Of a stretch of DNA of 13,593 bases, positions 1 to 8,543 are shown in pieces. A program made the translations under genes and the position numbers. Numbering within the stretch: the stretch's first letter is position 1; each line of letters begins with the position of its first letter. The DNA is taken from contig CAYRWY010000128.1 in the NCBI GenBank assembly GCA_964427955.1, positions 1 through 13,593 on the forward strand, in the 5' to 3' direction. The notes beneath the pieces are model-generated. The model searched no databases. It had not been told where the DNA came from and saw nothing but the letters and a program-made list of their open reading frames with translations. Origin of the DNA: JACRBK01 sp964427955 (lineage in GTDB: Bacteria > Chloroflexota > Anaerolineae > Aggregatilineales > Aggregatilineaceae).

Positions 1-73
1 CGCAGGATAACGCGGTATCCTAAAGCACGTTTTAGCAGTACATTAAAGCTGATTAAGTTTCACGCTAACTCGC

Positions 74-79
74 TATAAT
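74..79 (+). promoter_or_regulatory. Probable -10 element upstream of the AIM24-family gene
   Basis: A perfect TATAAT lies 38 bases before the ATG at 118. No good -35 hexamer sits 16-18 bases upstream (the best aligned bases are AT-rich but poor matches), so the promoter is only partly supported. A short hairpin at 4-21 (arms AGGATA/TATCCT, 6-base loop) lies further upstream without a T-tract and may belong to whatever precedes the window. Confidence 0.45.
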
Positions 80-117
80 AGACATCGTGTGCTGAATGTG
101 ATTTCCGGAGGAGACCC

Positions 118-804
118 ATGCATGCTGAAATCCTGTACCGGCCTTCCTATTCGATGGCAGTCGTCGATCTCGAACCCTATGAAGAGGTCCGGGTCGAGGC
201 TGGCTCGATGGTCAGCATGACGGAAGGGATCACCCTCCAGACCAAGGCCGAGGGCGGCCTGTTGAAAAGCCTGTCACGCTCCATTTTGGGCGGCGAAGGC
301 TTCTTCGTGAACGTGTTTCGCGCGCCGGATTACGGCGGGCAGATCAATCTCGCCCCCGAGCTGCCGGGCGACATGATGATCCTCGATCTGCGCGGCGAGT
401 CGATCCTGATCCAGAGTGGATCGTTCATCGCGTCGTCGATGGGCATCGAGGTTGATGAGAAGTGGGGCGGCGCCAAGACGTTTTTTGCGTCTGAAGGGTT
501 TTTCATGATCCGCGCGCGGGGGGTGGGCCTGGTCTTTCTCGCCAGCTATGGCGCCATTCACCCTATCGACCTCGCGCCCGGCCAACGCTATACGGTAGAC
601 AGCGGCCACCTGGTCGCCTTCAGCGAAGGAATGGGCTTCAATGTGCGCACGGTCGGCGGTATGCGCTCCTCGGTGCTCAGTGGTGAAGGACTGGTGGTCG
701 ATATGACCGGGCCAGGCCGGGTCTACATGCAAACCCGGTCGGAAGACGCTTTTCTGGAATGGCTCAAGCCCCGCCTGCCGCGCGCCCCTCAGGAAGACGA
801 ATAA
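118..804 (+). CDS. AIM24 / TIGR00266 family protein
   Basis: This 228-residue protein is recognised as the TIGR00266 (AIM24, old DUF124) family. Visible family signatures are GSMVSM near residue 30, the SILGGEGFF segment near 56-64, GSFIASS near 102, SYGAIHP near 144, VDSGHLVAFSEG near 160-171, and the C-terminal SGEGLVVDMTGPGRVYMQTR block. These are typical of the beta-rich tandem-repeat fold. There is no signal peptide or membrane segment, so it should be cytosolic. The length is normal for the family. The yeast relative AIM24 is mitochondrial; the bacterial role is not established, and I do not assign one. The start is well fixed by GGAGGAG six bases before the ATG. The next gene has its own promoter, so this is probably a single-gene unit. 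Confidence 0.9.
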   Translation: MHAEILYRPSYSMAVVDLEPYEEVRVEAGSMVSMTEGITLQTKAEGGLLKSLSRSILGGEGFFVNVFRAPDYGGQINLAPELPGDMMILDLRGESILIQSGSFIASSMGIEVDEKWGGAKTFFASEGFFMIRARGVGLVFLASYGAIHPIDLAPGQRYTVDSGHLVAFSEGMGFNVRTVGGMRSSVLSGEGLVVDMTGPGRVYMQTRSEDAFLEWLKPRLPRAPQEDE

Positions 805-836
805 GCCCTCGTCAGGCAAGAACAGAGGAAGCGGCG

Positions 837-865
837 TTGAGTTCCGAGAACTCAGCCATTATAAT
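837..865 (+). promoter_or_regulatory. Sigma70-type promoter of the epimerase gene
   Basis: TTGAGT (837-842), a 17-base spacer and a perfect TATAAT (860-865) form a near-consensus promoter. Its predicted start is near 872, about 35 bases before the ATG at 907. A perfect inverted repeat overlaps the -35 element and spacer (see the 838-854 entry). Confidence 0.75.
838..854. promoter_or_regulatory. Candidate operator dyad in the epimerase promoter
   Basis: TGAGTTC-CGA-GAACTCA is a perfect 7+7 inverted repeat with a 3-base centre. It covers five bases of the -35 hexamer and most of the upstream half of the spacer. A second, looser pair, CTCAG (851-855) and CTGAG (866-870), brackets the -10. The position would suit a repressor that blocks RNA polymerase. 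No regulator gene is adjacent, so the binding protein is unknown. Confidence 0.45.
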
Positions 866-906
866 CTGAGCCGCGAATTGAGCTACATACCAAAGGACTG
901 GGCCTC

Positions 907-1887
907 ATGCACGCACTTATTACTGGCGGTGCTGGTTTCATCGGCAGTCACCTCGCGGAAACGCTGTTGGCACGCGGCGATCAGGTGACGATTATCGACA
1001 ATCTTTCTACCGGACGGTTCGAAAATATCGCGCACCTGCAAGGCAACCCCAACTTTCATTATGCCATCGAAGATATTCGCCATGCCGCCGTCATGGACCG
1101 GCTTGTCAGCGAGTGTGATGTGATCTATCACCTGGCGGCGGCGGTGGGGGTCTTCGCTATCGTGCACAGCCCGATCGACACCCTGGAAGTGAACGTCGGC
1201 GGCACCGAAATCGTGCTGCAAACTGCCCGCCGCTACCGCCGCAAAGTCCTGATCGCCTCAACGTCCGAGGTCTACGGCAAAGGGGTCAAGATTCCGTTCA
1301 GCGAAGATGACGACCGGATCTTGGGACCGACCACCAAAAGCCGCTGGAGCTATGCCGCGTCCAAAGAACTGGACGAGTTTTTGGGACTGGCGTATCACAA
1401 AGCCGCCGAACTGCCGGTCACGATCTTCCGGCTGTTCAACACGGTCGGCCCACGCCAGATCGGAACGTACGGCATGGTCGTCCCGCGGTTCGTGCAGTGG
1501 GCGCTCAAAGGCGAGCCGATCCAGGTGTACGGGGATGGGCAGCAGAGTCGCTGTTTTGCCAATGTGCTGGATGTCGTGAACGCGATCGCGGGGCTGGGAA
1601 ATTCTGATACAGTCGCAGGCGAAGTCTTCAATATCGGCAGTTCGGAAGAAGTGACGATTCAGGAACTGGCAGCCAAGGTGATCGAACGCACCCGGAGTAC
1701 GTCCGAGGTCGTGTATATCCCTTACGACAAGGCCTATGAAGTCGGCTTCGAGGACATGCGCCGCCGCGTACCGGATGTCAGGAAGATCAAGGGCGTGATT
1801 GGGTGGCAGCCCACCACTCTGCTGGAAACGACCATCGATCAGATCATCACCTATTTCAACAACGGCGGCACGTGGTTACGCTCCTAA
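907..1887 (+). CDS. NAD-dependent nucleotide-sugar epimerase/dehydratase (extended SDR)
   Basis: This 326-residue extended short-chain dehydrogenase/reductase probably acts on an NDP-sugar. The N-terminal Rossmann motif GGAGFIG is at 7-13. The acidic residue D31 at the end of beta-2 (IIDNLSTG) favours NAD(H). STSEVYG at 118-124 supplies the Ser/Thr, and Y149-x3-K153 in SYAASK is the catalytic pair. The C-terminal half has the substrate-domain pattern VGPRQ...YGMVVPRFV and QVYGDGQQSRCF. It resembles UDP-glucose 4-epimerase, UDP-glucuronate decarboxylase and GDP-mannose 4,6-dehydratase about equally, so the substrate is open. The SD-like AAGGA is 9 bases before the ATG. No other sugar-nucleotide gene is adjacent; rfbC is 6 kb away in another operon. 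The 3' end overlaps the convergent DUF3267 gene by 12 bases. Confidence 0.88.
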   Translation: MHALITGGAGFIGSHLAETLLARGDQVTIIDNLSTGRFENIAHLQGNPNFHYAIEDIRHAAVMDRLVSECDVIYHLAAAVGVFAIVHSPIDTLEVNVGGTEIVLQTARRYRRKVLIASTSEVYGKGVKIPFSEDDDRILGPTTKSRWSYAASKELDEFLGLAYHKAAELPVTIFRLFNTVGPRQIGTYGMVVPRFVQWALKGEPIQVYGDGQQSRCFANVLDVVNAIAGLGNSDTVAGEVFNIGSSEEVTIQELAAKVIERTRSTSEVVYIPYDKAYEVGFEDMRRRVPDVRKIKGVIGWQPTTLLETTIDQIITYFNNGGTWLRS

Positions 1888-2478
1888 GCGGGCGAAAATA
1901 CGCATACTGTCTTCTTCGTCACGGATGAGCGACGAGCGGTCGTAGCGCAGTGCCACCACCGTCATCCACAGGTCGCCGATAGCCCCGGCGGCGTTCACGA
2001 TCACGGCCAACGCGATCCAACGCGCGATGCCCAGCGGCAGAAACAGCATGATCAAGGCCCCTGCGGCTGAGATCACGGCGAGCGGCGCCATCGCCACCCG
2101 GATGAACTCATCCCGGCGGAACAAGGCACCATCCGAAGTGGCAAACAGGACGAAGAGTTTGACGCCATAGCGCGGCTTGTGCCCGCAGCGCCGGATCACC
2201 AGCCCGTGAATCCACTCGTGCAGGGGCAAGACGATCAGCATGAGGGCGATCCCGGCCAGCGAGGGAATGTCGTCGGGCAGCGCCTCAATCACCAGGGGGG
2301 CGCCGATCTCCTCGTGATACACCAGCAGCGCCCCAAAGACCAACAGGCCGCTGATCACGAGCGGGACCAGGGACAGCACGTTCAACCAGAGCAGCACCCC
2401 ATGTTCATTGACACTCATGTAATGAACTTCACGGTAGTTCGGCGGAAGCATAGTCACAGGCTGGGCAGCGCGTCTCAA
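1876..2478 (-). CDS. DUF3267 family putative membrane zinc metallopeptidase
   Basis: The protein is about 200 residues with several hydrophobic segments (roughly residues 28-54, 73-90, 127-149 and 152-175). A zincin motif HEWIH lies at 87-91, and a later NAAGAIGDL segment (162-170) could supply the third metal ligand, as in DUF3267 and site-2-protease-like proteins. It is therefore probably an integral membrane protease; its substrate is unknown. The start is taken as TTG at 2478 because GGAGAG (2486-2491) lies 7 bases upstream. An in-frame ATG at 2451 (MLPPNYREV) has no SD but fits the usual N-terminus of the family, so the true protein could be 191 residues. It lies downstream of copA on the same strand but beyond a strong terminator, and I see no clear promoter of its own. 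Its 3' end overlaps the convergent epimerase gene. Confidence 0.78.
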   Translation of the reverse strand: MRRAAQPVTMLPPNYREVHYMSVNEHGVLLWLNVLSLVPLVISGLLVFGALLVYHEEIGAPLVIEALPDDIPSLAGIALMLIVLPLHEWIHGLVIRRCGHKPRYGVKLFVLFATSDGALFRRDEFIRVAMAPLAVISAAGALIMLFLPLGIARWIALAVIVNAAGAIGDLWMTVVALRYDRSSLIRDEEDSMRIFARLGA

Positions 2479-2515
2479 CGTTTGGCTCTCCGGTCATCCA
2501 GGGATCAAAATAAAA

Positions 2516-2541
2516 ATTGAGAAACCAACTGGTTTCTCAAT
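2516..2541 (-). terminator. Intrinsic terminator of the csoR-copZ-copA operon
   Basis: A perfect 11-bp stem (ATTGAGAAACC and its complement) with a 4-base loop sits 36 bases after the copA stop codon. On the minus strand it is followed at once by TTTTATTTTGAT, a classic U-tract. The plus-strand side is only weakly T-rich (CAGATTTTA). Confidence 0.85.
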
Positions 2542-2577
2542 CAGATTTTAGAATATCGGCGAACACCCGGCAAGACG

Positions 2578-5016
<2,439 letters not shown>

Positions 5017-5048
5017 GATTTACCCTTGTTTCTCTTGCGGCGGACGGT

Positions 5049-5264
5049 CTAGTTCGATTCGGCGGACGGGGCGTAGTTGATCTCGACCAGCAGCTTCTTG
5101 ATCTGTTCCCAGGTCGCGGGATCATCCCACTCTACGGTTACCATACGGGTATTCTTGTCGGCATCGACCTTCTTGACGCCAGTCAAATCGCTGATTTCGT
5201 TCTTGATGGTCATGACACAATGGCCGCACGAAATATTGGGAACCTGGAACGTTTTGCTCTGCAT
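5049..5264 (-). CDS. copZ: Copper chaperone, CopZ-like heavy-metal-associated domain
   Basis: This 71-residue stand-alone HMA (ferredoxin-like) domain is predicted to bind Cu(I) in the cytosol and pass it to CopA or CsoR. The metal site is C13/C16 in the N-terminal segment ISCGHC. The Met of the common MxCxxC pattern is replaced by Ile, as in many small HMA proteins. The start at 5264 is fixed by AAGGAGAAGG 6-7 bases upstream; the frame stays open further upstream, but that extension would overlap csoR and has no homology to the fold. It lies 22 bases after csoR and 32 bases before copA, so it is part of the copper operon. The context, rather than the sequence alone, makes copper the likely metal. 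Confidence 0.92.
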   Translation of the reverse strand: MQSKTFQVPNISCGHCVMTIKNEISDLTGVKKVDADKNTRMVTVEWDDPATWEQIKKLLVEINYAPSAESN

Positions 5265-5286
5265 CGTACCTTCTCCTTGAGAACTC

Positions 5287-5565
5287 TTACGATTTGTTGG
5301 TATGGCGGTAGACTTCAATGACCTCGGACAGCAAGCGCTCGCGCTCGTCCGCATCATCCCCTCGAATCGCCGTCGTCACGCAGGTGCGCAGATGGGCGTC
5401 CAGAATGCTTTCGCTCACCCGCGACAGCGCGGTTTGAATGGCCTGAATCTGTTTGATCACGTCGATACAGTAGCGATCATCTTCGAGCATCCGGACAATG
5501 CCGTTGACATGTCCGGCCACACTCTTGAGACGGTGAATTGAATCCGCGCGGGTCGAGTCGTCCAT
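5287..5565 (-). CDS. csoR: Copper-sensing transcriptional repressor CsoR
   Basis: This 92-residue protein belongs to the all-helical CsoR/RcnR (DUF156) repressor family. The Cu(I) ligands are in place: C33 (RYCIDVIKQI), H58 and C62 (LDAHLRTC). This is the same C-x24-H-x3-C spacing as in Mycobacterium tuberculosis CsoR and supports copper rather than nickel or sulfane-sulfur sensing. In the apo form it should bind the G/C-tract operator at 5581-5609 just upstream and repress csoR-copZ-copA; Cu(I) releases it. The ATG at 5565 has GGAG about 7 bases upstream. It is the first gene of the operon, with a predicted 5' leader of about 43 bases. Confidence 0.95.
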   Translation of the reverse strand: MDDSTRADSIHRLKSVAGHVNGIVRMLEDDRYCIDVIKQIQAIQTALSRVSESILDAHLRTCVTTAIRGDDADERERLLSEVIEVYRHTNKS

Positions 5566-5580
5566 AGGTCACTCCGTTGC

Positions 5581-5609
5581 TACCCCCACCCCGGTGGGGG
5601 TGGGGTATA
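5581..5609 (-). promoter_or_regulatory. CsoR-type operator
   Basis: The core is a 9-bp inverted repeat, ACCCCCACC and its complement, around a 2-base centre (5582-5601), extended on one side by TGGGGTATA. The C-tract/G-tract form ending in GTA or TAT closely resembles known CsoR sites such as that of M. tuberculosis. It begins at the predicted transcription start of csoR and ends about 15 bases before its ATG, so bound CsoR would cover the initiation region. CsoR binding is inferred from the motif and the adjacent gene. Confidence 0.85.
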
Positions 5610-5614
5610 GAGAG

Positions 5615-5643
5615 ATCATAGACTCGCCGGGAAATTTTGTCAA
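5615..5643 (-). promoter_or_regulatory. Promoter of the csoR-copZ-copA operon
   Basis: On the minus strand, a perfect TTGACA (5638-5643), an exact 17-base spacer and TATGAT (5615-5620) form a close to ideal sigma70-type promoter. The predicted start is near 5608, at the edge of the CsoR operator. A strong promoter held by a repressor fits copper-inducible efflux. Confidence 0.88.
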
Positions 5644-5763
5644 ATCTTTTTTCTAAATCGTGCATATCATCATCCCAAGCCTCTATTTTTGTCACTGAAA
5701 AGTAGGATATGATCGGGGTATAGTTGCTTTATATTTCCAGTGAACTTGTTTCAAGGAGCAAAA

Positions 5764-6753
5764 ATGGCTGACCTTTCGACAACCTATATGGGCGTCGCCC
5801 TCCAGAATCCCCTGATTGTCGCTGCCAGTTCGATCTCCAGCCACATCGACCGTGTCAAAAAAGCCGAAGAGGCCGGAGCTGCTGCCCTGGTCATTCGCTC
5901 ACTGTTTGAAGAACAGATCGAACACGATGCCACGACGATGAGCGATTTCATGGAACGTATGGCGTACATCTCGCCGGAGATCCAATCGTCGTTTTACCCG
6001 CCCATCGAACACGGTGGCGCGCGCGAGCACCTGATGTGGGTAGAAAAGACCCGGCGTGCGGTCAATATGCCGATCTTTGCCAGCCTGAACGCGGTGTCCG
6101 CCGGGGCGTGGGTAGAATTTGCCCGGCAGCTTCAGGAAACCGGCGTCAGCGGGTTGGAAGTCAACTACTACATCGTGGCGGCTGATCCTAAGGTTCCCGG
6201 CACGGAACTCGAAAAAGCCCTGCTGGACATCGTCGGCAGCGTCAAGCAGGCCGTCTCGATCCCGGTCGCCGTCAAGCTCAGCCCCTATTACACCTCGACG
6301 CCGAACCTGGTGAGCGAACTGGAAAAGCGCGGCGCGGACGCCGTGGTGATGTTCAACCGCTTCTTGCAGCCGGACATCGACATCGATCAGGAAGCGCTCG
6401 TCAACGAGATGGTGTTGAGCACCGCGTCGGAAATGCGCGTGCCGCTGCGCTGGATCGCCCTGCTCTACGGGCGCACCAAGATGGACCTCATCCTGAACAC
6501 CGGCGTCCACAGTGGCCGCGACGCGATCAAGGCCGTCCTGGCGGGCGCTACGGCGGTGCAGTCGGCTTCGGCCATCATTCAGAATGGCCTGCCCTACATT
6601 TCGACCATGCTCATGCAAATGCAGTCGTGGATGGATGAAAAAGGCTACACGAAGCTGTCAGACTTCCGGGGCAAGCTGAGCCAGCAGAAGATCGACGATC
6701 CGTTCGGCTTCGAGCGGGCGCAGTACATGAAACTGCTCATGCAGCAGCAGTAA
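5764..6753 (+). CDS. Dihydroorotate dehydrogenase-like flavoprotein (not typical PyrD)
   Basis: This 329-residue TIM-barrel protein belongs to the dihydroorotate dehydrogenase superfamily. Likely FMN-contacting elements are VKLSP (170-174), MFNR (196-199) and the C-terminal phosphate-binding GVHSGRDA (247-254) with GATAVQSASA (261-270). The loop that in class 1 PyrD holds the catalytic Cys (LNLSCPN) reads VNYYIVA (133-139) here, so neither the Cys nor an obvious Ser replacement is present. It therefore belongs to the group usually named dihydroorotate dehydrogenase-like, whose substrate is unknown, and should not be called pyrD. ATG 5764 is chosen because AAGGAG lies 5 bases upstream; a GTG at 5740 in the same frame lacks an SD. 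No pyrimidine gene is near. It is a single-gene unit, divergent from csoR, ending at a bidirectional terminator. Confidence 0.88.
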   Translation: MADLSTTYMGVALQNPLIVAASSISSHIDRVKKAEEAGAAALVIRSLFEEQIEHDATTMSDFMERMAYISPEIQSSFYPPIEHGGAREHLMWVEKTRRAVNMPIFASLNAVSAGAWVEFARQLQETGVSGLEVNYYIVAADPKVPGTELEKALLDIVGSVKQAVSIPVAVKLSPYYTSTPNLVSELEKRGADAVVMFNRFLQPDIDIDQEALVNEMVLSTASEMRVPLRWIALLYGRTKMDLILNTGVHSGRDAIKAVLAGATAVQSASAIIQNGLPYISTMLMQMQSWMDEKGYTKLSDFRGKLSQQKIDDPFGFERAQYMKLLMQQQ

Positions 6754-6780
6754 AGATTGCCGTTTTGTCCGTATAAAACT

Positions 6781-6811
6781 ACCGAGGGGCCGGTCATCCG
6801 CGCCCCTCGGT
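6781..6811. terminator. Bidirectional intrinsic terminator
   Basis: A perfect 10-bp GC-rich stem, ACCGAGGGGC and its complement, with an 11-base loop lies between two convergent genes. On the plus strand it is followed by GTTGTTTA, and on the minus strand by AGTTTTATA. It should end the dihydroorotate-dehydrogenase-like transcript and the minus-strand proline dehydrogenase-rfbC-reductase transcript. Confidence 0.8.
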
Positions 6812-6816
6812 GTTGT

Positions 6817-7935
6817 TTACATCTCCGGGAAAAAGCCTCGTATCACGTCAGGATCGGTGGGCTTCGTCCCGATCAGCGCCAGATTCTCCTCGACATGCGC
6901 CGCCTGGCTCATGCCCACCAGGGCGCTGGTGACGCCGGGCGTCGAGCGCACGAACTGGATGGCGCGCTGGGCATCGGTCTCGATGTCCGGGAAATACGTC
7001 GAGAGATCTGCCATGAACGGACTGGCCAGCAAACCCTGTTTGAGCGCCGCGCTGGTGACGACCGTCAGCCCCAGAGCTTCCGCCGCCCCAATGGGGCTCA
7101 GGAACTCATCGCTCACCTGCTGGTTGGTCAGCGCGAACGCCTCGGTCATGATGAGGTTATAGGGGAGCTGCACGTAGGAAAAATGGCTGCTCTCCCCCGC
7201 GACTTCGAACGCCAGCCCGACCATTTCCGTCAGCGAGAGATAATCCGGCGCATCCGGCGGGCAGCGCAGCGCCGTCCAGGTCGAGATGCCGTAAGCACCG
7301 AGGTGCCCGCGCTCGACGGCCTCTTCCAGCGCCTCGAAGGCTTCCAGCATTCGCCGCCGGAAGGTTTCATGGGTATTGCTGATCTGCTGCGTTTCGGGAT
7401 TATGCAGATAGTAGATATCGATGGTTTCGACGCCGAGATTGTGGCGGCTGTGTTCGATCATCGCGTCCAAAAAATCGGGCGCAAGGCAGTGCTGGTAATT
7501 CGCCACGAACTCGTTCGGGTGCACCATTCCCGACTCGATGTATTTCTGGTAGACCCACCGGCGCGGATCAGGGGGCAGCGCGCCGTCGAACGGGACGAAG
7601 CCGCCTTTGGTCGCGATCACCACTTCCTCACGCCGGACATCCCCCCGCCGGACCGCCGCCGCCAGCGCCCTGCCGACGACGCGCTCGCTGCGCTGAAAGC
7701 GATAGTTCACGGCGGTATCCAGATGGTTACAGCCGGACGCCAGCGCCAGCTCGACCGCCGCCTGGTAGGCCGCATCCGTCGCATCGTCGGGTTGGCCGAG
7801 ATAGGTGCCCAGCCCAATCGACGACAGGGTAAGCCCCGTCACCGCCGGTCGAAAACACCCCTCGGCGGCGCGATCATGCTGCCGCCCGGCATACGCGGCG
7901 GTAGCTTCCGGGGTGGCGCGTCCACGCAGGGTCAT
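6817..7935 (-). CDS. Aldo/keto reductase family protein
   Basis: This 372-residue NADPH-dependent aldo/keto reductase has a TIM-barrel fold. The catalytic tetrad is visible: D73 and Y78 in HLDTAVNYR, K110 in IATKGG, and H178 in YYLHNPE. GLGTYLG near 41-47 opens the barrel. The first 30 or so residues precede the barrel and carry no recognised motif. Cofactor-binding residues near the C-terminus (RSTPGVTSALVGMSQ, about 328-342) fit the family. The substrate cannot be read from sequence. It is the last gene of the operon: its ATG lies 9 bases after the rfbC stop, with a weak SD (GAGAGAAG), which suggests coupled translation. It may reduce an aldehyde or sugar, but that is conjecture. Confidence 0.9.
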   Translation of the reverse strand: MTLRGRATPEATAAYAGRQHDRAAEGCFRPAVTGLTLSSIGLGTYLGQPDDATDAAYQAAVELALASGCNHLDTAVNYRFQRSERVVGRALAAAVRRGDVRREEVVIATKGGFVPFDGALPPDPRRWVYQKYIESGMVHPNEFVANYQHCLAPDFLDAMIEHSRHNLGVETIDIYYLHNPETQQISNTHETFRRRMLEAFEALEEAVERGHLGAYGISTWTALRCPPDAPDYLSLTEMVGLAFEVAGESSHFSYVQLPYNLIMTEAFALTNQQVSDEFLSPIGAAEALGLTVVTSAALKQGLLASPFMADLSTYFPDIETDAQRAIQFVRSTPGVTSALVGMSQAAHVEENLALIGTKPTDPDVIRGFFPEM

Positions 7936-7944
7936 CAGCTTCTC

Positions 7945-8535
7945 TCATTTCCTATAGGCCAGCAGGTCAGCGGCGGGGGTGACCAACCACTGCTTGAGCG
8001 TCGGGGCCTGGGCATCTTTTTCGGAGAGGGTCGGGTTTTTCTCCGGCCACTCGATGCCAATCTCCGGGTCGCTCCACAAGATGCTGCCTTCGGTCTTGGG
8101 ATTATACGTCGCCGTACACTTGTACTGTAACTCCGCCACCTCCGACAGCACGCAAAAACCGCGCGCAAACCCGGGCGGCGCGAAGACCTGGCGCTTGTTT
8201 TCGGCGGACACCTCCAACCCGAACCACTGCCCCAGCGTCGGCGATCCTTTGCGAATGTCGACGGCGACCAGAAACACTGTGCCGAGCGTCACGCGCATCA
8301 GCTTGGCCATCGCCGGTTCCGGCTGAAAATGAAGGCCGCGCACGACGCCTTTGACCGAACGCGAGTGATTGTCCTGCACAAACTCGTCCGGGATGCCCAG
8401 CGCCGCAAAGTAGTCCCGGCGGTAGGCTTCCATGAAGAAGCCGCGATGATCCCCGAACACCTGGGGGACGATGACTTTGATCTCGCCTAGATGGATGCTT
8501 TCGATCTCAAACGGCACGGTCGTTACTAACCTCAC
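7945..8535 (-). CDS. rfbC: dTDP-4-dehydrorhamnose 3,5-epimerase (RmlC/RfbC family)
   Basis: This 196-residue cupin of the RmlC family epimerises C3 and C5 of dTDP-4-keto-6-deoxyglucose on the way to dTDP-L-rhamnose. Motifs seen are DHRGFFMEAY (29-38), QDNHSRS...RGLHFQ with the catalytic base H69, K78, PPGFARGF (120-127), Y138 in LQYKC and D156 in WSDPEIGIEW. These support an active enzyme. The start is GTG at 8535, directly after an in-frame stop. It has no SD but lies 8 bases after the proline dehydrogenase stop, so translational coupling is likely. A second GTG at 8517 (VPFEIE) aligns well with usual RmlC N-termini and could be the real start. The rest of the rhamnose pathway (rfbA, rfbB, rfbD) is not in the window, so the actual sugar made is uncertain. 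Confidence 0.92.
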   Translation of the reverse strand: MRLVTTVPFEIESIHLGEIKVIVPQVFGDHRGFFMEAYRRDYFAALGIPDEFVQDNHSRSVKGVVRGLHFQPEPAMAKLMRVTLGTVFLVAVDIRKGSPTLGQWFGLEVSAENKRQVFAPPGFARGFCVLSEVAELQYKCTATYNPKTEGSILWSDPEIGIEWPEKNPTLSEKDAQAPTLKQWLVTPAADLLAYRK

Positions 8536-8543
8536 TCACAGGT

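Noticed and set aside
274..819. Minus-strand open frame (181 codons) opposite the AIM24-family gene.
   Set aside because: The plus-strand product matches a known family with a strong SD; the antisense product matches nothing.
5689..5713. TTGTCA and TATGAT upstream of the dihydroorotate-dehydrogenase-like gene as a promoter.
   Set aside because: The spacing is only 13 bases, too short for a sigma70 promoter. The TATGAT may still be a -10 with a weak -35, but I could not support it.
6757..8130. Long plus-strand open frame (457 codons) opposite the aldo/keto reductase and rfbC.
   Set aside because: It has no SD or family motif, and it runs through the terminator hairpin and two well-supported minus-strand genes.
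7945..8535. FARGF in place of the textbook FAHGF in RfbC as an active-site defect.
   Set aside because: FARGF occurs in many RmlC-family proteins as I recall, and the catalytic His, Lys, Tyr and Asp are all present, so it is not a sign of inactivity.
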